From the NCBI GenBank assembly GCA_014730255.1, contig WJIQ01000226.1, positions 1-42,439 of the forward strand: a stretch of 42,439 nt of DNA. Reading direction: 5' to 3'. Each line of letters begins with the position of its first letter. The first letter of the stretch is position 1. Positions 7,908-16,003 of the stretch are shown here, piece after piece. The stretch comes from a bacterium (GTDB lineage: Bacteria; Krumholzibacteriota; Krumholzibacteriia; LZORAL124-64-63). Under the pieces are notes generated by a model. That model made no database searches, was not told where the DNA came from, and saw only the letters and a list, made by a program, of their open reading frames with translations. A program made the position numbers and the translations under genes.

Positions 7908-10178
7908 TCACTCCTCCGGATGGGGCCGCACGCACATGCGGCGGATGGTGGCCTCGTCGGCCCCCTCGCCGAGGATGTGGCGGACGGCCGCCTCGAGCAC
8001 CTCGTCACGGCCGGCCACGATGCCGGCGATGGTCGGGCGCGCCTCGATGTCGGGCACGATGCCCACGCGCTGGGTCGGCGTCCGGTCGGGATAGAAGACG
8101 CCGATACCGCTGATCATGGTCTGCAGGCCGCCCGGCAGCGTGATGCGCGAGACGTTGCCGTCGGCCCCGGCGGTGGTGCTGCCGACCACGACGGCGCGCG
8201 GCCCGCAGCGCATGGCCATCGCGGTGTACTCGGACGAGCTGATGGATCGCTCGTCGACCAGGATCGCCACCTTGCCCGGATAGCCGGGCCGGGCCACCGG
8301 CAACGTCCGCGGCGGGGTGAACAGGAAGGCCCCCGGATTGGCGTGGTCGCTGCCGGTGAAGCGGGCGAACGGGGTGGGCTCGTCGATGAAGCGCGGCGCG
8401 AGCGAGAAGACCATGAACTCGGACGGGTAGTTGCGGATGTCGACCACCATCCCGCGCGTGCCCTCCGCGCGCTCGATGTAGGACGGCACCTCGTCGATCG
8501 CGACGCTCGACAGCTTGACGTAGGCCACGTCCGGCGACAGCAGCTGGAACGTGTCCCCGGGCCGGTCGTGCGCGGCGATGGTCGGTGCGGCGGCCTCGAC
8601 ACGCGCGACCGTGACGGTCCTCCGCTGGCCATCGCGCAGGATCTCCGCCTCGCCCGGCCCGACCGGACCGCGCGAGAGCCACCGCGCCATGTCCCGCAGC
8701 ATGGTCGGCCGGTTCGACGCGCAGTAGTACGGTTCCCACCGTTCGACCAGCTCGGTGAACGGCCGGCCGTCGACCGCGAGCACGGCGTCGCCGATCTCGA
8801 GGCCGCATTCGTGGGCGCCCTCGCCGTCGGCATACCCGACGACCACCGGATGCCCCTCGATCATGCGCAGCGACACCGGCCAGAACGCCTCGCCCCGCGG
8901 CGGCCGCACGTCGAACGCCTGGTAGAGGTTGGCGTGGGTGTCGCGCACGCGCGCGATCAGGGCGAGCATCTCCAGCCGGTACGCGTCGAGATCGTGGGCC
9001 AGGACGATGCGGGGCAGGACCTCGGGCAGGACGCCGGTCCAGTCGTCGTCGATCAGGTCGCGGTAGGGGAACCAGTACTGGATGATGTTCCAGTACCGCA
9101 GGACGGCGAGGATGCGGTAGCCGGTGTCGGGCAGCGTGCCGGCCGGGCGCGCCGACTCGTGGTGGAAGGTCGGATTGCCGACCTGCGGCGAGAGCGAGAC
9201 GTAGAACTGCTCCCAGCCGGGTGTCCGCCGCTCGTACACGGTCGCGAGGTAGCGCGAGAGCTCGGTCCCGAGCAGCGCCTCGTCCTCGATCCAGTCCACC
9301 GGCGGCTCGAGGTGCAGGTCGCCGACCACCTCGGGGCACGGGTCGCACGGCCCGGGCAGCCCCACGCGGACGAGCCAGTCGACGATGGCGCGCTGGCAGG
9401 CGGCGCGGTCGCCCGCGGCGAGCACGGCCGGCAGCACGCGGAACAGCTCGTAATCCCAGTGCCACTGGCCCCGCGTGACGTCGGGGTGATGGTATTTCAC
9501 GAAGCCCCAGACCCGACCCAGGAGCGCGGTGTGCTCGATCTGCGCGGGCGTGAGCGCGACCAGGTCGATCCCCGAGCCGGCGTCGAACTCGGTGTCGGAG
9601 TCGAGCACCGTGGTCTCGATCTCGCGCACGGGCGCCTCGTCGATGGGCCGCCCGTCGATCAGCACCTGCAGGCTGTCGAACCAGGCCGTCCCCTCGCCGG
9701 CGAGCAGGGCGCCGAGGACGATGGTCCGGGCGTCCTCGCTGAGCGGCGAGGAGATCGCATGCTCGGCCCAGGCGGTGGTCCCGCCGATCTCCCGGTCCTG
9801 CATGTGCGCGAACCCGACGGGGGCGCCGTCGCCGTCCTGCCGCAGCCAGAAGCCGGCGTACCCGGTGACGCCGTCCGTGCGGATGAAGCCGCGCAGGGTG
9901 ATGGTGTCGCCGCCGACCGTCGCGGGGAACGATCGCGTGATGGACGAGAACTGCTGCGGCGAGGAACCGGTGCGATGGATGCGGCCGCTGGCCCGGCCGG
10001 CCACGGCGACGGTCGTGTCCCGGGCGATGGTCCCCGGCGGGCCGCCACCCCAGCCGGCGAGCGGGGTATCGAGGCCCGCGCGCTCGAAGCTCAGCTCGGC
10101 GCGGTCGATCGCGACGGCGAGGAGGGGGACGGTGAGCAGGAGGACGACGAGAACGGTGAGGGCACAGCGGCGGCGCAT
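7908..10178 (-). CDS. Secreted S41 (C-terminal processing type) peptidase with PDZ domain
   Basis: This 756-aa exported protease has an N-terminal signal segment (MRRRCALTVLVVLLLTVPLL). Residues about 50-175 form a jelly-roll, carbohydrate-binding-like domain. A helical region follows, then a PDZ domain (about 435-500, GLEIGDAVLAVDGRPF). The S41 catalytic domain (about 545-740) contains MVVDIRNYP and the serine loop ERSISSSEY at about 643-651, then VGSTTAGADGN. The start was chosen at 10178 because of GGAGGT upstream and the signal peptide; an opening to 10343 has neither. It precedes the AGE-like gene by 2 nt, suggesting joint action on extracellular peptides or glycopeptides (inference). 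Confidence 0.9.
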   Translation of the reverse strand: MRRRCALTVLVVLLLTVPLLAVAIDRAELSFERAGLDTPLAGWGGGPPGTIARDTTVAVAGRASGRIHRTGSSPQQFSSITRSFPATVGGDTITLRGFIRTDGVTGYAGFWLRQDGDGAPVGFAHMQDREIGGTTAWAEHAISSPLSEDARTIVLGALLAGEGTAWFDSLQVLIDGRPIDEAPVREIETTVLDSDTEFDAGSGIDLVALTPAQIEHTALLGRVWGFVKYHHPDVTRGQWHWDYELFRVLPAVLAAGDRAACQRAIVDWLVRVGLPGPCDPCPEVVGDLHLEPPVDWIEDEALLGTELSRYLATVYERRTPGWEQFYVSLSPQVGNPTFHHESARPAGTLPDTGYRILAVLRYWNIIQYWFPYRDLIDDDWTGVLPEVLPRIVLAHDLDAYRLEMLALIARVRDTHANLYQAFDVRPPRGEAFWPVSLRMIEGHPVVVGYADGEGAHECGLEIGDAVLAVDGRPFTELVERWEPYYCASNRPTMLRDMARWLSRGPVGPGEAEILRDGQRRTVTVARVEAAAPTIAAHDRPGDTFQLLSPDVAYVKLSSVAIDEVPSYIERAEGTRGMVVDIRNYPSEFMVFSLAPRFIDEPTPFARFTGSDHANPGAFLFTPPRTLPVARPGYPGKVAILVDERSISSSEYTAMAMRCGPRAVVVGSTTAGADGNVSRITLPGGLQTMISGIGVFYPDRTPTQRVGIVPDIEARPTIAGIVAGRDEVLEAAVRHILGEGADEATIRRMCVRPHPEE

Positions 10179-10230
10179 GGATCCACCTCCGGCGCGAGGC
10201 CTGTGTCCCCCGGGAACCAACGCCGACGGT

Positions 10231-10254
10231 CGAGGGTCCCCCGGGGGACCCTCG
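10231..10254 (-). terminator. Perfect 24-bp palindrome, possible terminator after bfr
   Basis: The 12-bp arm CGAGGGTCCCCC is followed at once by its exact inverse. It lies in the 241-bp gap between the bacterioferritin stop (10420) and the S41 peptidase start (10178). No T-run follows, so it may act with Rho, or be a protein-binding site instead. Confidence 0.4.
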
Positions 10255-10419
10255 TGTCGTCGTCCTCGTGCCGGGACCGCCATCGGAATCCGATTCGCGG
10301 GCCGGGCGTCCGTCTCCGGGGTGCGATCGACGATCATGAGCATGCCCGATCATCGACCGCGGGACAACGTGATTCCCGCGTGCGTGCCCGGCCATCGGCG
10401 GGGCGAGGTGTCCGGCCGA

Positions 10420-10917
10420 CTACTCGGCCACGCCCCCGTCGCCGCGGGCCTTCGACCGCTCGATGCTCTGCAGCGCGAGGTAGTCCTTGCCGAAGCGGGC
10501 GAGGTTGTCGAGCTCGGTGTCGTACTGGTCGAAGTGACGCTCCTCGTCGCCGACCAGCTCCTCGAACAGCTGCTTGCTCTTGCTGTCGGCGTTCTGGGCG
10601 CACTCGACGGCCATGCGGTTGTAGTCCTTCGCGCTCTGCTCCTCCATGCCGGCGGCCATCTCGAGCATCTTCTTGACGTCGGTCTCGGTCTTGACCGCCT
10701 CGCCGGTCACCATCTTCACGTCGCCCTTGAGGAAGAGGATGCGCTCGGCCAGCTTCTCGATGTGGATCATCTCCTCGATGGCCGTGCGCCTGAACAGGCC
10801 GGCCAGCAGGTCGAAGCCCTGATCGTCGCAGTGGAAGTGCCAGTACATGTACTGGTGGACGGCGGCCAGCTCGTCGGCGACGGCCTCGTTCAGCAGATCG
10901 ATGCTCTTCTCGTGCAT
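10420..10917 (-). CDS. bfr: Bacterioferritin
   Basis: This 165-aa ferritin-like four-helix protein stores iron by oxidising Fe(II) at a di-iron centre. All expected ligands are visible: Glu16 (VADELAAVHQY), Glu49 and His52 (EEMIHIEKL), Glu92, Glu125 and His128 (DEERHFDQ). Met50 falls at the position of the heme-binding methionine of E. coli bacterioferritin, so intersubunit heme is plausible. RILFLKGD is also typical of Bfr. GGAGG precedes the start. It is transcribed divergently from the Spx/ArsC-like gene at 11038, across a gap holding a 12-bp palindrome, which suggests shared stress or iron control. Confidence 0.93.
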   Translation of the reverse strand: MHEKSIDLLNEAVADELAAVHQYMYWHFHCDDQGFDLLAGLFRRTAIEEMIHIEKLAERILFLKGDVKMVTGEAVKTETDVKKMLEMAAGMEEQSAKDYNRMAVECAQNADSKSKQLFEELVGDEERHFDQYDTELDNLARFGKDYLALQSIERSKARGDGGVAE

Positions 10918-10948
10918 GGAGGGACCTCCGGTGAGGGTCGGGTCTCGG

Positions 10949-10960
10949 GTTCGATCGAAC
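10949..10960. promoter_or_regulatory. 12-bp perfect palindrome GTTCGATCGAAC, candidate operator
   Basis: The palindrome lies 32 bp before the bfr start in the divergent region shared with the gene at 11038. A minus-strand TACGAT, a possible -10 box, lies beside it. The position would suit a repressor of bfr. Confidence 0.35.
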
Positions 10961-11037
10961 GAATCGTAATCTCCGGACAGGTGCCGCGCAATGGACTTGG
11001 CCGTATCATGCCGCAGGTATCGAACCCTGGAGGCATC

Positions 11038-11385
11038 ATGCTCGAGTTCTATGGCTACGCGAAGTGCGGCACCTGCCGGAAGGCCCTCAAATGGCTGGAG
11101 GAGCAGGGCTTCGGCTACGAGTTCATCGACATCACCGAGACGCCACCGACGAAGAAGCTGCTGAACGATCTACTGAAGACCCATGATCTCAAGCGCCTGT
11201 TCAACACCTCGGGGCAGCAGTACCGCGCCATGAACATCAAGGACCGGCTATCCGGCATGACCGAGGCCGAGGCCATCGACCTGCTGGCCGCCGAGGGTCG
11301 CCTGTGCAAGCGGCCGATCGTCACCGACGGGCGCCGGCACACGGTCGGCTTCAAGGATGACGAGTTCGCCGAGGTCTGGCGCTAG
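11038..11385 (+). CDS. Spx/MgsR/ArsC-family thioredoxin-fold protein
   Basis: This 115-aa protein has the ArsC/Spx fold: an N-terminal Cys10-Gly-Thr-Cys13 pair in YAKCGTCRKALKWLEE, LFNTSGQQYRAMNI in the middle, and LCKRPIVTDG near the end. The CxxC and RP(I/V) features fit both arsenate-reductase-like proteins and Spx-type regulators. The arsenate-reductase arginines are not clear enough to assign a reaction. GGAGG precedes the ATG at 11038. It is divergent from bfr, which fits a redox or metal stress role (inference). Confidence 0.88.
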   Translation: MLEFYGYAKCGTCRKALKWLEEQGFGYEFIDITETPPTKKLLNDLLKTHDLKRLFNTSGQQYRAMNIKDRLSGMTEAEAIDLLAAEGRLCKRPIVTDGRRHTVGFKDDEFAEVWR

Positions 11386-11395
11386 GCCGCATCCT

Positions 11396-12607
11396 TCACG
11401 ATCGGGCGTCATCGGGTGCGGCGAGCCTCAGCAGCCGCACCCGCGGCGCACCCTCGAACGCGTCGTCGCGCCACTCGAACCCCTCGAACCACACCATCCG
11501 GCCGTCGGGCAGCAGCTGCAGACGGCCGTGCTCCGGCGCGCCGTCGACCGCCAGGTGCACGCGTCGCGCGAGATGGCCATCGGCGGTGATCTCGTCGAAG
11601 CAGGCCACGCAGCCCGGGCGCGGCGCGACCCCTCGCGGCTCGACCCACAGCCGCCCGTCCGGCCGCCAGCGCACGCGACCGATCACGGGGTCCCGCTCGC
11701 AGATCTGCGTCAGGTCCGCGACGCCCTGCTCCTCGCGCGCGGCCTCCCGCTGGTCGTCGCTGCGCACCGGCCCGGCGATCGGACGGTGCCACACCACGCC
11801 CGTGCCGCCGGGCTCGCCGACGGCCACGAGCCACCGATCGCGCTCGGGCGCGACGGCCACCCGACCGTCGGCCGCCAGGTCGCAGCGACCGTAGGCCAGG
11901 GCCGAGAACTGGTCGCGTTCGTGGAAGGCCACGTCGTCCATGGCGGTTGTCCAGAGCTGGCGCGCGATGACCGTCCGCGCCCCGTCCGGAGCCTCGAGCA
12001 GGCTCAGCTCGCGCACCTGCGTCATCTCGGGCGGCGAGACCTGCGTCCGGTCGGTCACCACCAGCAGCCGCCCGCCGGCCTGACGCAGATCGCGGACCGC
12101 GGTCGTGGGGACCGATCCCGGATCGCCGCCGACCAGCCAGTGGCTGGCCGGGTCGTCGTCGGCATCGATGAACACCAGCTCGCCCCGCAGGCCGATCACG
12201 AACGTGGGCGCCGGGGCGCCACCGACCGCCCCGAGCCGACCGTCCGGGAGCTGCATCACCCGGTACAGCCCCTTGAACTCTCCGGGGCCCTCACCCTCGC
12301 GGCCGCGCGCGGCCTCGACCTCGCCCTCGGGCGAGATCTGCAGGACGTGTCCCATCTGCGTGTCGGCGAGGAAGAGGCGGCCATCGTGGCCCGCCGCGGC
12401 ATGGCGCAGGCGGCCGACGAGGGTCTCGGCCTGGTCGCCGCAGTCGAGGGTCCAGACGACCTCGGTCGCGAGCGTGACCTCCTCGGGCGGATCGGCGGGC
12501 AGGTCACGCACCGGCCAGCCGTCGTGCAGGGCGATGGGGGCGAGGTCGGCGGCCAGGGCGGCCCGGACCAGGAACAGCAGGATGAGCATCGGCAGGGTAC
12601 GGCGCAT
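11396..12607 (-). CDS. Secreted six-bladed beta-propeller (NHL-like) protein
   Basis: A signal peptide (MRRTLPMLILLFLVRAALAAD) leads this 403-aa exported protein. Blade-like segments follow, such as HDGRLFLADTQMGHVLQISPEGEV, MQLPDGRLGAVGG and RWRPDGRLWVEPRG, the pattern of 6-bladed or NHL-type propellers. GREGEGPGEFKGLYRV is very typical of that group. The catalytic role, if any, is unknown. GGAGGAG lies before the start. The gene ends 10 bp from the convergent Spx/ArsC-like gene. Confidence 0.8.
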   Translation of the reverse strand: MRRTLPMLILLFLVRAALAADLAPIALHDGWPVRDLPADPPEEVTLATEVVWTLDCGDQAETLVGRLRHAAAGHDGRLFLADTQMGHVLQISPEGEVEAARGREGEGPGEFKGLYRVMQLPDGRLGAVGGAPAPTFVIGLRGELVFIDADDDPASHWLVGGDPGSVPTTAVRDLRQAGGRLLVVTDRTQVSPPEMTQVRELSLLEAPDGARTVIARQLWTTAMDDVAFHERDQFSALAYGRCDLAADGRVAVAPERDRWLVAVGEPGGTGVVWHRPIAGPVRSDDQREAAREEQGVADLTQICERDPVIGRVRWRPDGRLWVEPRGVAPRPGCVACFDEITADGHLARRVHLAVDGAPEHGRLQLLPDGRMVWFEGFEWRDDAFEGAPRVRLLRLAAPDDARS

Positions 12608-12665
12608 GGATCTCCTCCCCCTCGGGTCCGAGGCCGTGCCGGACGCTGCGGACGCGGACCCTCCG

Positions 12666-12693
12666 ATCCTACCGCTCGTCATGCAGAAGACAA
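12666..12693 (-). promoter_or_regulatory. Candidate promoter of the propeller gene at 12607
   Basis: On the minus strand, TTGTCT (12688-12693) and TAGGAT (12666-12671) are 16 bp apart and lie about 60 bp before the start. Each box has 4 of 6 consensus bases. Confidence 0.35.
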
Positions 12694-12739
12694 GACCGGA
12701 CCGCCCGGCGGCGATCCGGTCTCTGGCCGGAACACGGAC

Positions 12740-13279
12740 TCAGCGGTAGAGCCCCTTGATGCTCGACCACGACGATGCCTCGGTGGCCACGGTCTCGGTG
12801 GAGATGCGGATCTCCAGCACCTGCCCCTCGCAGGAACTGACGGCGATCCGGTCCCCCTGGCCACCGCTGGGCACCAGGACCAGGGTGCTGGCTCCCGTCG
12901 CGGCGTTCTGGTCGCTGGCCACGGTCGCCGCGCCGTCGTAGAGGAAGGCGCGCGTGCAGCCCTGGCCGCAGAAGTCGTCGATGTCGATCTCGACGCCGGT
13001 GATGGCGTAGGTGCCGCCGAGGTCGGCCATGAGGCGGCTGGGGTAGAGCCAGACGGCGCCGGCGTCGACGCCGAAGAAGCAGTTGCCGCCGCCGTCGCAG
13101 TCCTCGGCGGTCGTCGTGGTGAACATGAGGTCGACACCGTTCTCCTGCCAGATCTCGTCGCAGGCGACGTCGGCCGGGACGTTGTCGAACGTCAGGGTGG
13201 TGGTGACCTGGGCCGTCGCCGTCAGGGCGAGGGCCGTCGCCGCGAGGGCGACCAGGATCATCGTTCGCAAGCAGAGCAT
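12740..13279 (-). CDS. Small secreted protein with C-terminal SWSSIKGLYR motif
   Basis: This 179-aa protein has a clear signal peptide (MLCLRTMILVALAATALALTATAQ). The mature part begins LTFDNVP, resembles the opening of PEP-CTERM or NPCBM-like extracellular beta-sandwich proteins, and has several Cys and Asp residues (AEDCDGGGNC, DIDDFCGQGC) that may bind calcium or form disulfides. It ends VATEASSWSSIKGLYR, which closely matches the end of the otherwise unrelated protein at 18465-19142. The start is supported by AAGGAGGA. No enzyme motif is seen. Confidence 0.8.
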   Translation of the reverse strand: MLCLRTMILVALAATALALTATAQVTTTLTFDNVPADVACDEIWQENGVDLMFTTTTAEDCDGGGNCFFGVDAGAVWLYPSRLMADLGGTYAITGVEIDIDDFCGQGCTRAFLYDGAATVASDQNAATGASTLVLVPSGGQGDRIAVSSCEGQVLEIRISTETVATEASSWSSIKGLYR

Positions 13280-13504
13280 GGGGTCCTCCTTCTCGGGTTT
13301 CGGGACGTCAGGGCGAATCCGTCGCGAGGCGACGGAGGCGCTCCCAGGCTCAGTTGGCGTCGGGGAAGACATCTTACCACATATCGCCGACAAGATCGAT
13401 TCACCTTCTCGCGCTTTCCACCGGGACCGTGAGCCCGGACCGAAGCGCTGACGACCGTTCCGGGCGACGGGCGATCAACCATCGCGGACACCTCGCCCAG
13501 GAGG

Positions 13505-13730
13505 CGACAACGCGCGGAGACAGCGATATCGATGGCCAGAGAAGCCGGGATTCCTTCCCATGCGCTTCGTCCGAGGGCGGGGGTCCGCGGGGCCGACGAC
13601 GACAGACAACCGGTGGTGACACGACCACGATAGGAGATGAGGAGGGGCAGGCCGGTAACACGCATCTGTTTTCATGACGGCCGCTTACGCCGGCCATCAG
13701 GAAGCAGCAACAATCTTCAAGGCACATCCC
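13505..13730 (-). repeat. Dispersed 226-bp repeat, copy B
   Basis: It aligns with 1-226 without gaps, about 73 % identical. In this copy the minus-strand hairpin TGATGGCCG / CGGCCGTCA (loop GCGTAA) is nearly perfect and is followed by TGAAAACAGATG. It lies 12 bp after the stop of the gene ending at 13743. The neighbouring stretch 13280-13504 should hold the promoter of the gene at 13279 and shows nothing else I recognise. Confidence 0.7.
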
Positions 13731-13742
13731 GTCGGCCGCCGG

Positions 13743-14012
13743 TCAGTCGGCGTGCTCGAAGACCATGGTCTTGACGTCGACGTTCTCCAGCTTCTCGAGA
13801 GCCGCCACCATGCCCTCGACGTCGGACTGCGGGCCAGCCGTCTCCAGCAGGACGATGCCCGCCGGAGAACAGTAATCGTCGGTGACCGTGTGCAGGCCGA
13901 CCCGCGTCTTGATGCTGCAGCCGTACTCGGTGAGGATCCCCTGCACGTCCGGCACCTTGCCGTGCCGATCCTGGATGTGGATGCCGACGATGATGTGGTT
14001 CTGCTTGATCAT
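13743..14012 (-). CDS. TM1266-like ferredoxin-fold regulator (iron-only hydrogenase system regulator family)
   Basis: This 89-aa protein has the ACT/NikR-C-like pattern of the TM1266 family: HIIVGIHIQDR, VQGILTEYGCSIKTRVGL, GIVLLETAG, then VAALEKLENVDVKTMVF. Relatives usually sit next to FeFe-hydrogenase maturation genes and probably sense a small molecule or metal; no hydrogenase gene is visible here. GAGAGGTGA precedes the start. Repeat copy B follows the stop. A -10-like TATAAC lies about 50 bp upstream on the minus strand (14061-14066). Confidence 0.8.
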   Translation of the reverse strand: MIKQNHIIVGIHIQDRHGKVPDVQGILTEYGCSIKTRVGLHTVTDDYCSPAGIVLLETAGPQSDVEGMVAALEKLENVDVKTMVFEHAD

Positions 14013-14144
14013 GATTTCACCTCTCGATGGGTTCCTGGAGCGCGGGGTGCGATGCGTCCCGTTATACCAGTGACGGGCGGAGCATACCAGCTGTGCCAGT
14101 GCCTGGCGTCGGCGACCGTCATCAACCCCTGCCCGGCAGTCTCC

Positions 14145-14531
14145 TCATCGCCCGACCGCGGTGGTCCGTCGCCGCCACAGCCGGCGCACCAGCAGGCCGT
14201 AGATCACACCATTGATCGCCAGCACGCCGACGCCGAGGACGATCTGCCACTGCGGCGTCAGCCCCGGCGGATACACGAGCGGAACGAGGTAGTGGTCGAT
14301 GAACCCGCCGCTGTAACCAGCCTGCCCGGCCTCGTGTCGCAGGCGGACCTCGAGGGGAGTCAGCGGGCAGATCCAGCCGGTGAACTCGATGAGCGCCCCC
14401 CAGACCCAGCACGGCAGGTGCAGCCAGGCGAGCCGCGGCCAGCGCAGCACCACGAGACCGCCGAGGACCACGAAGAGGATGAACAGCAGGTGGACCACGA
14501 GGACCACGTCGGCCAGCAGGCGCGCGCTCAT
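14145..14531 (-). CDS. DUF2784 family membrane protein
   Basis: This 128-aa protein has three to four predicted membrane helices: LLADVVLVVHLLFILFVVLG, LAWLHLPCWVWGALIEF, a loop with PLTPLEVRLR, and WQIVLGVGVLAINGVIYGLL. The WICPLTPLE and GGFIDHYLVPLVYP segments are typical of DUF2784, whose function is unknown. The ribosome binding site is poor. It follows the propeller gene (stop 14589) by 57 bp. Confidence 0.85.
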   Translation of the reverse strand: MSARLLADVVLVVHLLFILFVVLGGLVVLRWPRLAWLHLPCWVWGALIEFTGWICPLTPLEVRLRHEAGQAGYSGGFIDHYLVPLVYPPGLTPQWQIVLGVGVLAINGVIYGLLVRRLWRRRTTAVGR

Positions 14532-14588
14532 GCTGGGGCGTCGAAGCTGCCGGCCGACATGCGGTCCTCGCTCATCTCGTGTCCGGCC

Positions 14589-15896
14589 CTACCGTGCGAG
14601 CACGACTTTTCGCGCCACGTCCGCGTTCCCGCCCGACAGCCGCACCAGGTACACCCCGCTCGGCATCGCGCGGCCGGCCGCGTCGCGGCCGTCCCAGCGC
14701 GCGGTGACCGTGCCCTCGGCGAACGGCCCGGTGGCGAGCGTGCGCACGTGCCGGCCGGCCAGGTCGTGCACCGCGAGCCGGCCGGTCACGGCCGCGCCCA
14801 GGCGCAGCTCGATCGTCAGCTGCGGGTTGAAGGGGTTCGGGTAGGCGTCGAGCGCCAGGAGCGCGTCCGCACGCGGGGCCGTGGTCACCGTGCCGTGCAT
14901 CTGGGCCTGCACCGCGACCACGTTGGCGTTGCTGCTCGGGCCGTCGTGGGTGTCGACCACGGTGCCGGTCTCCAGATCGATCACGTAGACCGGCGCCGAG
15001 AAGCCCGTGACCGTGCCGCCGGCCACGTACGCCAGGCCCGCGTCGTCGAGGATGTCGACGTCGCGCGGGTCGGCCGAACCGTCGAGGGCGATGGGCGTCA
15101 CGGTGCCCGAGCCGAGGTCGATCAGGTGGACCTCGCCGCTGTCCTCGCAGGCGACCACCAGCAGCGAGCCGTCGGCATCGATGTCGATGCCCCAGGGGTC
15201 ATCACCCACCGTGAAGGTGCGGGTGATGGTCAGCGTCGCGGTCGCGACCTCGAGCACCTGGTCGGTGCCGCGATCGGTGACGTAGACGTGGTCACCGTCG
15301 GGGGCGACCACGAGCTGCCAGAGGCTGTCGCCGAGGACGGCCTGGTCGAGGACCGCGCTGCCGTCGGCGGCCACCGCGTAGAGGGTCTCGTCGTACCAGT
15401 CGACCACGTAGAGGCGGCCGCTCATGGGGTCGAGGGCGATGTTGCCCGCGCCGAGGTAGTCGGTCGGCATGGGCAGGGTACCGACCACGGCGTAGGTGGC
15501 GGTGTCGACGATCGAGATCGTCTCCTCGTCGCGCGAGGTGATCATGGCCTGCGATCCGTCGGCGGTGAAGGCGATGGAGATGAGGTACTCGGCCACCGGG
15601 AAGCGTTCGACCACGCCGTTGGTGGCGCGATCGATCACCACCACGCCGTCGCCCGAGGCGCCCACGAACCAGACCTGGCTGCCGTCGGGGGTGATGGTGG
15701 CATCGTACGGGTAGTTGCCCTCGGGCAGCAGATCGATCGCCGCACCGGGCGTGCCGGACTCGAGGTCGAACGGGTAGCAGTCGTCGCTGGTCGAGCAGCC
15801 GACGAAGCCGTCGGTGAGCGCCCGGTCGGCCGCACCGGCCGGCACCGCGAGCATCAGCGCGAGCAGCGTGAGGAGGATCAGGGGCGAGCGTCGCAT
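14589..15896 (-). CDS. Secreted YVTN-type beta-propeller with FlgD-like C-terminal domain
   Basis: This 435-aa exported protein has a signal peptide (MRRSPLILLTLLALMLAVPAGAAD). A seven-bladed YVTN-type propeller follows, with blades such as ATITPDGSQVWFVGASGDGVVVID, VAPDGDHVYVTDRGTDQVLEV and IDIDADGSLLVVACEDSGEVHLID. The last 85 residues form a FlgD-like Ig domain (YPNPFNPQLTIE, WDGRDAAGRAMPSGVYLVRL), a common C-terminal sorting or anchoring module in FCB-type bacteria. GGAGGT lies before the start. No catalytic residues are evident, so a binding or structural role is likely. Confidence 0.88.
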   Translation of the reverse strand: MRRSPLILLTLLALMLAVPAGAADRALTDGFVGCSTSDDCYPFDLESGTPGAAIDLLPEGNYPYDATITPDGSQVWFVGASGDGVVVIDRATNGVVERFPVAEYLISIAFTADGSQAMITSRDEETISIVDTATYAVVGTLPMPTDYLGAGNIALDPMSGRLYVVDWYDETLYAVAADGSAVLDQAVLGDSLWQLVVAPDGDHVYVTDRGTDQVLEVATATLTITRTFTVGDDPWGIDIDADGSLLVVACEDSGEVHLIDLGSGTVTPIALDGSADPRDVDILDDAGLAYVAGGTVTGFSAPVYVIDLETGTVVDTHDGPSSNANVVAVQAQMHGTVTTAPRADALLALDAYPNPFNPQLTIELRLGAAVTGRLAVHDLAGRHVRTLATGPFAEGTVTARWDGRDAAGRAMPSGVYLVRLSGGNADVARKVVLAR

Positions 15897-15966
15897 GCGG
15901 GGACCTCCGTCGAGATGGAGCGAGCGGGCGGCGCCCGGACGGCACGCCGCCCGACGGTTCGCCCGC

Positions 15967-15975
15967 ATCATAGCA
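15967..15975 (-). promoter_or_regulatory. Extended -10 promoter element TGCTATGAT
   Basis: The minus strand reads TGC-TATGAT about 70 bp before the propeller gene start at 15896. The same TGC-TAxxxT form appears before the genes at 18256 and 41988. No convincing -35 is seen, as expected for an extended -10. Confidence 0.45.
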
Positions 15976-16003
15976 CATCGGAGGGTCGCGATCGAAGTGG
16001 CCG

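Noticed and set aside
7839-10676. An open plus-strand frame of 945 codons opposite the S41 peptidase
   Set aside because: Antisense shadow of a gene with signal peptide, PDZ and catalytic motifs.
13475-13675. A small minus-strand protein starting MKTDACY, matched in frame by MKTDKSD at 171 downward
   Set aside because: The frame is open in both repeat copies, but substitutions are equal at all codon positions and no ribosome binding site is present, so I do not list it as a gene.
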